5,231 nt of DNA from Fibrobacterota bacterium (GTDB lineage: Bacteria; Fibrobacterota; Chitinivibrionia; Chitinivibrionales; JANQEN01): NCBI GenBank assembly GCA_030619215.1, contig JAUXBV010000303.1, positions 1 to 5,231 of the forward strand, written 5' to 3'. The notes under the pieces are model-generated. The model was given only the letters and a program-made list of their open reading frames with translations, searched no databases and was not told the DNA's origin. The translations under genes and the position numbers were made by a program. Position 1 is the first letter of the stretch; each line of letters starts with the position of its first letter. Below, one piece after another: positions 1-5,231 of this stretch.

Positions 1-467
1 GTATGTGGCTTTGGGCAATGAGACATGTTTTAACACATACTGTGAAAGAACTATTAAAACACAGATGGCGTATCCTACATGCCTATTCCGGATATGAATG
101 GATAACAAGTGATGACCCCGTGGTTTGCCTAAACTATTATGTACCAAATAAATATGATTTTAAACGTGGTTGGGGTAATGTAGGTACCGAGATAATTATG
201 CCTATTTCACCACGCCACTTGATTTATACAAAGGTAGGCGAAAAAAAAATGATTGATTCTGAAATAAATCCTAATTTATGTGAAAAATTTCAACAGATTT
301 TTGCAGAACACGCACACCGATGGATTTTTTCAAAAAAACCAATAGAAGGAATCTCGGATATAAAGCCGAGAGTAATTGACAAAAATATTTTCAAATCAGA
401 AAAAAAAGAGTGGGAACTCTGGCACAAAATTCAGAGTGAAGAAGAAATTAATTTCAATCTTGACTAA
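1..467 (+). CDS. DUF4238-like protein, C-terminal part (5' end outside window)
   Basis: The reading frame is open to the left edge, and the first in-frame codon visible is the ATG at base 3. The 154 visible residues look like the C-terminal half of a DUF4238 family protein: a 'WRILHA' strand, the 'EWITSDDPVV' motif (about residues 32-41), 'TEIIMPISPRHLIYTKVG' (about 62-79), then a helix with 'FAEHAHRWIFSKKP'. In DUF4238 the 'TSDnPv' and 'PlsP' motifs sit in the C-terminal half, after an N-terminal segment not seen here, so the ATG at base 3 is probably internal and the gene starts upstream. There is no signal peptide or membrane segment in the visible part, so it is probably cytoplasmic. The molecular function of the family is not established. 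The gene stands apart from the surface-protein genes to its right, with a 315-base gap. The tail is lysine- and glutamate-rich and ends in a normal TAA. Confidence 0.72.
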   Translation, partial: MWLWAMRHVLTHTVKELLKHRWRILHAYSGYEWITSDDPVVCLNYYVPNKYDFKRGWGNVGTEIIMPISPRHLIYTKVGEKKMIDSEINPNLCEKFQQIFAEHAHRWIFSKKPIEGISDIKPRVIDKNIFKSEKKEWELWHKIQSEEEINFNLD

Positions 468-531
468 AGTAGTAAATAGAATAAAAAGCGGCGGCGGGGA
501 AAAACTATAAACTGGTTTACAGCCTGAAACA

Positions 532-601
532 GCTCCAGCCAGAAATTTTGGCAGTGTTTGTAGAATTGACTTATTATAGGCCAAAACTACTGGCTTGGAG
601 C
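532..601. repeat. Imperfect inverted repeat able to form a long hairpin
   Basis: GCTCCAGCCAG (532-542) is the reverse complement of CTGGCTTGGAGC (590-601) apart from one extra T. Inside it, TTTTGGC (546-552) pairs with GCCAAAA (580-586). The two stems are separated by a symmetrical 3 x 3 internal loop, giving 18 base pairs around a 27-base apical loop. No T-run follows on either strand, so it is not a standard intrinsic terminator. It could be a structured 3' end of the DUF4238-like transcript or a degenerate repeat unit. Its function is unknown. Confidence 0.5.
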
Positions 602-696
602 AAACGTTGCACTCCCCTCCCCTATAAATCCATTTTCAATTTACATCGTTAAAATCTCTACATTCTACATTCCATAATCGACATTCGATATTTCAT

Positions 697-725
697 TTGC
701 TTTCCATCGCATTATTAAATATTAT
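697..725 (+). promoter_or_regulatory. Candidate sigma-70-type promoter for the beta-helix gene
   Basis: TTGCTT (697-702) and TATTAT (720-725) are separated by 17 bases. The -10 matches TATAAT at five of six positions and the -35 keeps only the TTG core. Transcription would begin near 732, giving a leader of about 50 bases. The surroundings are AT-rich, so chance matches are likely. Confidence 0.3.
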
Positions 726-782
726 TTAGATAGGCAGAGCAGGTTAAACATAGCTCGTACAATTTTCATGTGAGTTAAACAA

Positions 783-2603
783 ATGCATATTCGCAATTTT
801 TCCTTCCTGTTTATAGTAATGGCTTATTGTTTTATCGCAAAAGCTAGCATCTACTATATCTCAACAGGTGGTGATGATGGTAATACCGGCACAAATCCTG
901 ACGCTCCCTGGCAAAACTGCCCCGGTATGCAGGGATGGAGCGGGAGCGGGTCGTTATCAGCCGGGGATACTGTGTATTTCAACCGTGGAGATACGTGGGA
1001 GGTATCGGGCGGAGCTGCGGTATTGCAGGTTACGGGTGGCGTTTTCTATGATGGAGCCACATGGGGCACGGGCACGCGAGCGGTTTTCCGCACAAGCGCA
1101 GACCTCAGTCGTTCGGTAATTGCAATTTTGAAAGACCATGCGACAGTGCCCACTGTTGTACGTGGGTTTGAAGCGGATGCGGGAGGGACAATTACGAGCG
1201 GAATAGGTATCAATCACCCGCAGATGGAAAACCCGTTACCCGGCGCTACAAAGCGGATCGAAGACTGCATTATACATGATATCATGTCATACTCTGCCCA
1301 AAATACTTACAAATACGGGATAGTTATAAGCAACTGGAACGGTGAGTATCATGTAAAGAATGTCGAAATCATTAATTGCAAAGTTTACAATATCTCAAGG
1401 GGCGGGATCAATTTGTATCCGGGTAATGACATTCCTGGAAACCGTGTTGAAAACGTGCTGGTTCGAGGTAATGAGGTCTGGAATATAGGTATGGATCCTG
1501 ATTATGCAGGCAGTTGTCTTGCGATAAAGAACCATGTTATCAACGCGGTGGTCGAATATAACTATGTCCATGATCCTATCAGGGGAATAGGAATCGGGGT
1601 GAGCACACATCCTGAGGAGGGATTCATCGGGCCGGAAAACGCGATAATCAGGCATAATATCATAGCAAACAGCAAACATGCAGGCATGTACATCACAAGC
1701 TGGGGTCCGTTAAGCCTTGCTATTTACGGAAATATAATCATGAACAGCACCTATCACGCCATTAATCTGACGAACCAGTTGATCGACAGCCTTTCCATCA
1801 GGATCTACAATAACACCATGGTAAACAATTATCCGGGAAGCCAGTGGGCGGAGCAGATTCGCATTTCGTGTAAAGATGCAACTATATCTGCTTTGGAAGT
1901 TTGCAACAACCTGATTTACACAACAGATTCAACACGGGCAATGCTCGATGATCACGGCCTGCTTAACGCGCATTTCAACAACCTCTATTACAAGTCGCTG
2001 GGAGGAACGCTTGTCATTATCAACGGAACCACCTATACCGCTTCGAATATTGCCACCTGGGAGCCAACCTGCCTGACCGGTGACCCGTTATTTTACATCA
2101 CTTCCGACCTGCCTACAGGATTTACCGGTACTTATGGAGTTGATATGAGGCCCAATACCGACGGCCTGACCCTTACGGAAAGCTCCCCAGCAAAAGACAA
2201 AGGTGCTTCACTGGGTGATAGTTATAAAAGCAGCATCAACACCACTCCCCGCCCCTACGGTGATGCTTGGGATATCGGCGCGTATGAATATAACGGAGTG
2301 ATAGCGATTCATCCAAATCAAGATATGCCTTCAATAAATAAGAGCATTTTTTATATTGTAAGCACAAACGCAGGTGCGCTTTTTACTTACACCGGCAATT
2401 TCAAAGATCATATAACAATCAGCATTTATGATGTATCAGGCAGGTTAATCAAGCAGTTACCGTTGAATGCATTTTCAGAAACACGGTCGGTAAAATGGGA
2501 CGGTTGTGATACGAAAGGAAAGAGATGTGGTGCCGGCTGTTATGTTGCGCTTCTTAGTAATTTCAGGCACACACTAGCGCGGCTATTTGTATTTTCCCGA
2601 TAG
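783..2603 (+). CDS. Secreted right-handed beta-helix protein with C-terminal FlgD-like/T9SS-type sorting domain
   Basis: This complete 606-residue protein begins with a signal peptide: a basic residue at 4, a hydrophobic core at about 6-18 and likely cleavage after AKA (19-21). The mature N-terminus carries 'YYISTGGDDGNTGTNPDAPW' (24-43), the usual opening of pectate-lyase-like beta-helix proteins, followed by 'AGDTVYFNRGDTW' (60-72). Residues about 118-430 are a series of short beta-rungs with regular asparagines, such as 'NVEIINCKVYNIS', 'NVLVRGNEVWNIG', 'AVVEYNYVHDP', 'AIIRHNIIANSKHAGMYI' and 'IRIYNNTMVNN'. 'GDPLF' (434-438), 'SSPAKDKG' (467-474) and 'DIGAYEY' (497-503) close the helix in the usual way. 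After a linker, about 544-606 form a FlgD-type Ig-like domain ('IYDVSGRLIKQL', 'VKWDGCDTKGKR', 'GAGCYVALL'), which in type IX secretors serves as an export and anchoring signal. The fold suggests binding or cleavage of a polysaccharide, but I see no diagnostic catalytic residues, so enzyme activity is unproven. The start is chosen for its signal peptide. The upstream sequence lacks a recognisable Shine-Dalgarno site, unlike the next gene. Confidence 0.88.
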   Translation: MHIRNFSFLFIVMAYCFIAKASIYYISTGGDDGNTGTNPDAPWQNCPGMQGWSGSGSLSAGDTVYFNRGDTWEVSGGAAVLQVTGGVFYDGATWGTGTRAVFRTSADLSRSVIAILKDHATVPTVVRGFEADAGGTITSGIGINHPQMENPLPGATKRIEDCIIHDIMSYSAQNTYKYGIVISNWNGEYHVKNVEIINCKVYNISRGGINLYPGNDIPGNRVENVLVRGNEVWNIGMDPDYAGSCLAIKNHVINAVVEYNYVHDPIRGIGIGVSTHPEEGFIGPENAIIRHNIIANSKHAGMYITSWGPLSLAIYGNIIMNSTYHAINLTNQLIDSLSIRIYNNTMVNNYPGSQWAEQIRISCKDATISALEVCNNLIYTTDSTRAMLDDHGLLNAHFNNLYYKSLGGTLVIINGTTYTASNIATWEPTCLTGDPLFYITSDLPTGFTGTYGVDMRPNTDGLTLTESSPAKDKGASLGDSYKSSINTTPRPYGDAWDIGAYEYNGVIAIHPNQDMPSINKSIFYIVSTNAGALFTYTGNFKDHITISIYDVSGRLIKQLPLNAFSETRSVKWDGCDTKGKRCGAGCYVALLSNFRHTLARLFVFSR

Positions 2604-2725
2604 CAGAACGGAATGATTGTATTTACACTTCACCTCTATCCTACATGCAGTATAAAATCTATTCAATTTTCCCATTATAAAAAAAATGGCAAAAAACATT
2701 GTTTTACCGTATATTATACACTCTG

Positions 2726-2821
2726 GTGTTGGGGTCAGAATTTATTTATACCATTTAATGTGTTTCATAAATAGCATTACACTTTAAGTCAAAACGACAA
2801 TCTTATGCGCTACACCCCAAC
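2726..2821. repeat. Possible REP/RAYT-type repeat remnant with GTTGGGGT inverted ends
   Basis: GTTGGGGT at 2728-2735, continuing as CAGAATTTATTT, is matched in inverted orientation by ACCCCAAC at 2814-2821. An inner pair TATTTAT (2743-2749) / ATAAATA (2767-2773) is also complementary, but it is AT-rich and could be chance. The 'TTGGGGTCAGA' string resembles, from memory, repeats found beside REP-associated tyrosine (Y1) transposases. No transposase gene is in the window. The GC-rich arms stand out in very AT-rich surroundings. Confidence 0.3.
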
Positions 2822-3089
2822 TTTTAAGCTATCGGCTTATCCTGATAAAAACATACACGGATTCTCGATATTAATACCTGCCATAATTTTTACTACTGAC
2901 AAAAGTGTATATCCCTTATACATATTTTTATGAAACGATTCAACGGATATATTACAGCATCTATGGTTTGAGGGGTAATATTTTTATAATCAAATGTTTG
3001 AAAATTAGAAAGAAAGGAGGGGCTGAACAAAAATATTTTTTAAAGTTTTCTGTTCTATTTTTTGAGGATTATTTTTTTTAACACGGTCT

Positions 3090-3112
3090 TATAATTTTAT
3101 AACTTGAAAGGA
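3090..3112 (+). promoter_or_regulatory. TATAAT box and ribosome binding site of the LamG-PKD gene
   Basis: A perfect TATAAT lies at 3090-3095, but no good -35 element sits 16-18 bases upstream; TTGAGG at 3062-3067 is 22 bases away. If this box is used, the leader is under 25 bases. GAAAGGA (3106-3112) is a good Shine-Dalgarno match seven bases before the ATG at 3120. It fixes the start there rather than at the out-of-frame ATG at 3116. The ribosome binding site is more secure than the promoter. Confidence 0.45.
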
Positions 3113-3119
3113 ACAATGT

Positions 3120-4700
3120 ATGAATTTTTTTGAGAAACTGAAACTAATCACATTAATTTGCATTACAGTTTTTATTGGATTTTCTTTTGCTGCACCGTTA
3201 GACTACTTAGAAGCAGCGTATAATTTTGAAGATAACGGTACGGATGTAAGCGACAACGGCCATAATGCTACGTTCGCAGGTGTATCGTTTGTCGAAGGAT
3301 TAGTCGGCAAAGCTCTGGACTACGACATAAACGAAGGCTCTGCATGGACGAGTGGATACTATTTTACCGCACCTGATGCAGATGCACTTGACCTTAACCA
3401 TATGACACTTGAGGCATGGGTTTTTCCCACTAGCTCCAGTTACCCGATGAATGTACTCAACAAGTGGGGCCCTCCAAATGACAGGAGTTATAACTTAAAC
3501 ATTAATAAGGGTAGGCCTTCATTTTTTATCTCCTCTAATGGAAACCATCCACCTGAATTGTTGGGAAATCCCCTGCCCCTTAATCAATGGAGTCATTTAG
3601 TGGCAACCTATGATGGCAGTAAGATGCGCATTTATGTAAACGGTGTGTTAGACGTGGAAAAGGTTGAGACCTGCGTTCCTTATGCTGGTAGCGGCCCCCT
3701 GCGTGTAGGCATCGACGGATGGGGTAATATGCCGATGGGTGGCTTTATTGACAATGCACGTGTTTATAATGAAGCACTAGCTACTGAAGATATTGCTGAA
3801 CTCTATGCCACGAAAAGTAATTTTCCCCCTGTTGCTGACGCAGGCCCGGACCAGGCTGTCACCTATATCGGTACCACTATTCAACTGGATGGTACACAAA
3901 GCTATGATCCTCTCAGCAATCCACTTACCTTTCAGTGGACAATTAGTGAAAATCCGGAAAACAGTACCGCTACTTTAATTGATGAAACCTCACCTACGCC
4001 GACTTTTATACCTGATAAATATGGTCCCTATACGATTGAATTGATTGTAAGCAACCCCTGGACCTCAAGCGCTTCTGATGAAGTTATAGTCAGCTTTGAC
4101 AATATTAAGCCGGTTGCCCTTATTGAGGGTAGCAATGTATCATGCAATGTAAATGAGGCGGTCATATTGAATGGTACAGGGAGCTCGGACGAAAATAATG
4201 ATATGCTGAGCTATAGCTGGCAAATTACAGCAAAACCGGAAGGCAGTTCCGCAGAAATAGTGGATGCGACTTTTGTTGAAGCGTCTGTTATTCCCGATGT
4301 TTCAGGTGAATATAAGATAAGCCTTACTGTTAATGACGGTACAATTGACAGCGATCCTGATTATATCACCATTGCAGTGATATCTGTCCAGGATATTATC
4401 ACCCAGACACTTCAGGAAGCATCTGAAGCAATCGTCAGCCTCTCCAAGAATGCTTTCAAAAACAAAAATATGAAAAATACCCTTACTAAAAAGATCAATG
4501 AAGTTCTTTTAAAAATTGATGAGGGAGATATTGAAGGCGCATACAATAAGCTGCAGAATGACATTCTGAAAAAGACAGACGGTTGTGCTGAAGGCGAATC
4601 AGTTGATAAAAATGACTGGATAGTTGATTGTGAGGCACAGGCTTTTGTTTATCCTGTTCTTATTGATGCTTTGGACCTGCTTTTTGGATTGTTGGAATAA
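3120..4700 (+). CDS. Secreted LamG-like / double PKD domain protein with C-terminal helical (FIMAH-like) module
   Basis: This complete 526-residue protein opens with a signal peptide: charged start with K6 and K8, hydrophobic core at about 9-22, cleavage probably after FSFA (21-24). Residues about 28-232 form a LamG/concanavalin-A-like domain of the Laminin_G_3 type: 'AAYNFEDNGTDVSDNGHNAT', 'LEAWVFP', 'WSHLVATYDGSKMRIYVNG' and the closing 'GFIDNARVYNEAL'. Two PKD-type Ig-like domains follow. The first (about 235-326) has 'PPVADAGPDQAV', 'SYDPLSNPLTFQW' and 'GPYTIELIVSNP'; the second (about 328-422) has 'KPVALIEG', 'SSDENNDMLSYSW' and 'GEYKISLTVNDG'. They look like diverged copies of one unit. 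Residues 423-526 are predicted mainly helical, with a lysine-rich helix and 'DGC ... NDWIVDCEAQ', two cysteines (489 and 504) that could pair; this resembles the FIMAH-type end of some PKD surface proteins. LamG domains often bind glycans, so adhesion or substrate binding outside the cell is likely. No catalytic motif is seen. Unlike its neighbours it lacks a FlgD-type sorting domain. An intrinsic terminator follows, so it is probably transcribed alone. Confidence 0.88.
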   Translation: MNFFEKLKLITLICITVFIGFSFAAPLDYLEAAYNFEDNGTDVSDNGHNATFAGVSFVEGLVGKALDYDINEGSAWTSGYYFTAPDADALDLNHMTLEAWVFPTSSSYPMNVLNKWGPPNDRSYNLNINKGRPSFFISSNGNHPPELLGNPLPLNQWSHLVATYDGSKMRIYVNGVLDVEKVETCVPYAGSGPLRVGIDGWGNMPMGGFIDNARVYNEALATEDIAELYATKSNFPPVADAGPDQAVTYIGTTIQLDGTQSYDPLSNPLTFQWTISENPENSTATLIDETSPTPTFIPDKYGPYTIELIVSNPWTSSASDEVIVSFDNIKPVALIEGSNVSCNVNEAVILNGTGSSDENNDMLSYSWQITAKPEGSSAEIVDATFVEASVIPDVSGEYKISLTVNDGTIDSDPDYITIAVISVQDIITQTLQEASEAIVSLSKNAFKNKNMKNTLTKKINEVLLKIDEGDIEGAYNKLQNDILKKTDGCAEGESVDKNDWIVDCEAQAFVYPVLIDALDLLFGLLE

Positions 4701-4724
4701 AGAGAAATTCTATATATGTGTGCT

Positions 4725-4750
4725 AAAGGGAGACTAGTTCTCCCTTTTTT
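4725..4750 (+). terminator. Intrinsic terminator of the LamG-PKD gene
   Basis: AAAGGGAGA (4725-4733) pairs perfectly with TCTCCCTTT (4739-4747) around the five-base loop CTAGT, and the 3' side runs into six T residues (4745-4750). It lies 24 bases after the stop codon, as expected for a Rho-independent terminator. Confidence 0.88.
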
Positions 4751-4802
4751 AATCATATACCAATTATTTTTTTTGTTACTACTCAGATATAGTTTTTAAT
4801 AA

Positions 4803-4885
4803 TGTTATTGCTAACGCGAAGTCTTTTAATCCTTTAGGGTTTTAACACTAAAGGATTAAAAGGCTTTGCACTCCTCGTAATGACA
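4803..4885. repeat. 83-base imperfect palindromic intergenic repeat (GTCATTGCGAGGAG-type)
   Basis: The core is a perfect 15-base inverted repeat, CTTTTAATCCTTTAG (4823-4837) and CTAAAGGATTAAAAG (4848-4862), around a 10-base loop. Pairing continues outward to 4816/4869 with two G-T wobbles. Beyond that the ends are still related: TGTTATTG reads inward from 4803, and on the other strand TGTCATTACGAGGAG reads inward from 4885, with a three-base length difference. The second end closely resembles the TGTCATTGCGAGGAG repeat that I recall as dispersed between genes in many unrelated bacteria. It lies between two convergent terminators and codes for nothing. Confidence 0.72.
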
Positions 4886-4897
4886 AAGGAAACATAT

Positions 4898-4926
4898 AAA
4901 AAAAGGGGGAAAAGCATTTCCCCCTT
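4898..4926 (-). terminator. Intrinsic terminator of the minus-strand gene
   Basis: AAGGGGGAAA (4903-4912) pairs perfectly with TTTCCCCCTT (4917-4926) around the loop AGCA. Read on the minus strand, the stem is followed by a run of seven T residues (4904-4898). It lies 29 bases after the stop codon of the minus-strand gene. On the plus strand only TTAAAAAT follows, so it mainly serves the minus strand. Confidence 0.87.
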
Positions 4927-4955
4927 AAAAATATTATTTAATTGTTATTATAATA

Positions 4956-5231
4956 TTAATGACTCGCCGAAACTCCTATATATATCTTTTTCGTCTGCTT
5001 CGGGCCGCCATTTTGATAGCCCAGGGATTCGGTAACCTCTTCGATTTCGACCACTGCAAGGTAGCTGCCGCCTCCTACATTCCTGCTATTCTCATTTTTA
5101 CCGTTCCAGATCCATAGCAAAAACTTTTTCTCCTCCCACCATAACATCCTATTCCTCCGGACAATCTGGTTGCCAACAGCATCAAATACCATGATGTCGC
5201 CTTTAAGTTTGAAATCTTTCAACAATGATAA
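4956..5231 (-). CDS. C-terminal FlgD-like/T9SS-type domain of a secreted protein (5' end outside window)
   Basis: The minus-strand frame is open to the right edge, with two further sense codons before the TTG at 5225, so the visible 91 residues are the end of a longer protein. They form a FlgD-type Ig-like domain: 'GDIMVFDAVGNQIV', then a tryptophan-rich strand with 'LLWIWNGKNENSRNVGGG' and 'SYLAVVEIEE', ending in 'KKIYIGVSAS'. The pattern 'DxxGN ... W-x-G-x-N-x-x-x-R-x-V-x-x-G-x-YLAVV' is typical of C-terminal domains of exported proteins in Fibrobacterota-like bacteria, where it is thought to act as a secretion or anchoring signal. The functional domains lie beyond the window and cannot be named. 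The gene converges on the LamG-PKD gene, and each has its own terminator. The domain is only distantly similar to the one ending the beta-helix protein. Confidence 0.75.
   Translation of the reverse strand, partial: LSLLKDFKLKGDIMVFDAVGNQIVRRNRMLWWEEKKFLLWIWNGKNENSRNVGGGSYLAVVEIEEVTESLGYQNGGPKQTKKIYIGVSASH

Larger units (their letters stand above)
468..782. other. Gene-free stretch between the DUF4238-like gene and the beta-helix gene
   Basis: No convincing gene is present. From left to right it holds a short A- and G-rich segment (a GCGGCGGCGGGG run at 488-499), an imperfect inverted repeat (532-601), a pyrimidine-rich ACTCCCCTCCCC run (611-622), a degenerate patch with three ACATTC copies (660-665, 667-672, 681-686) and a candidate promoter (697-725) before the beta-helix gene. 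The frame 485-652 is open for 55 codons and reads protein-like, but it has no ATG and no ribosome binding site. No T-rich intrinsic terminator is visible directly after the DUF4238-like gene. Confidence 0.6.
2604..3119. other. Long AT-rich gene-free stretch between the two secreted-protein genes
   Basis: No open frame with coding character was found in this 516-base gap, and no strong intrinsic terminator follows the beta-helix gene. Notable parts are a GTTGGGGTCAGA motif and a matching inverted ACCCCAAC (2728-2821), a weak AT-rich hairpin with a short T-run (2906-2929), an orphan AAAGGAGG (3013-3020) without a nearby start codon, and T-rich tracts (3035-3080) leading to the TATAAT box and ribosome binding site of the LamG-PKD gene. 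The length and composition would fit a decayed insertion or a long leader region. Confidence 0.6.

Noticed and set aside
396..584. Minus-strand open frame of 62 codons
   Set aside because: It overlaps the end of the DUF4238-like gene antisense, is compositionally biased (phenylalanine and proline runs from A- and G-rich DNA), and has no ribosome binding site.
868..1679. Three alternative-frame open reading frames inside the beta-helix gene (868-1119 plus, 957-1217 and 1395-1679 minus)
   Set aside because: They lie wholly within a well-supported gene and their translations show no domain character.
819..2603. Later start (Met13) for the beta-helix protein
   Set aside because: It would remove most of the signal peptide, and it has no better ribosome binding site than the start at 783.
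2672..2689. Small hairpin CCATT / AATGG after the beta-helix gene
   Set aside because: Only five pairs with an A-rich loop and no T-run on the plus strand, so it is not a credible terminator.
2906..2929. Hairpin TGTATA-TCCCT-TATACA followed by TTTTT
   Set aside because: The stem is short and almost all A-T, and it lies 300 bases after the gene. It is expected by chance in such AT-rich DNA.
3793..3978. Alternative-frame open reading frame of 61 codons
   Set aside because: It lies within the first PKD domain of the LamG-PKD gene and has no independent support.
1..5231. A multi-gene defence, CRISPR, toxin-antitoxin or secretion system
   Set aside because: No spaced repeats, nuclease, transposase or paired small genes are visible. 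The genes have separate signals and look like unrelated surface proteins next to one DUF4238-like fragment.

Overview
The window reads as an accessory, surface-protein-rich stretch of a moderately AT-rich Gram-negative bacterial chromosome. Two coding regions end in FlgD/T9SS-type C-terminal Ig-like domains, one with the 'VFDAVGN ... W-x-G-x-N ... GGGSYLAVV' pattern. I associate that pattern with the Fibrobacterota/Chitinispirillia group and related lineages. This taxonomic guess rests on protein style alone and is tentative.

Layout. (1) Bases 1-467, plus strand: the C-terminal part of a DUF4238-like protein, cut by the left edge. (2) Bases 468-782: a gene-free stretch with a strong imperfect hairpin (532-601), a start-less 55-codon open frame that looks oddly protein-like, a degenerate ACATTC-rich patch and a candidate promoter. 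(3) Bases 783-2603, plus: a complete 606-residue secreted right-handed beta-helix protein with a C-terminal FlgD-like/sorting-type domain. (4) Bases 2604-3119: a long AT-rich gene-free stretch containing a 'GTTGGGGTCAGA' motif that resembles REP/RAYT-associated repeats, an orphan Shine-Dalgarno-like AAAGGAGG, and a TATAAT box plus ribosome binding site for the next gene. (5) Bases 3120-4700, plus: a complete 526-residue secreted protein with a LamG-like domain, two PKD domains and a helical C-terminal module with two cysteines. It is followed by a clear intrinsic terminator. (6) Bases 4803-4885: an 83-base imperfect palindrome whose ends match a widely dispersed bacterial intergenic repeat (GTCATTGCGAGGAG type). 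(7) A minus-strand terminator (4898-4926) and the C-terminal 91 residues of a minus-strand protein (4956-5231), cut by the right edge.

The two complete genes and the right-hand fragment are all consistent with export to the cell surface or medium, with carbohydrate-binding or polysaccharide-degrading style folds (beta-helix, LamG, PKD). The long gaps, separate promoters and terminators argue against one operon. I do not see a CRISPR array, RNA gene, transposase or recognisable multi-gene defence system. The most informative non-coding signal is the palindromic repeat between the two convergent terminators. The most interesting protein signal is the C-terminal helical module of the LamG-PKD protein.
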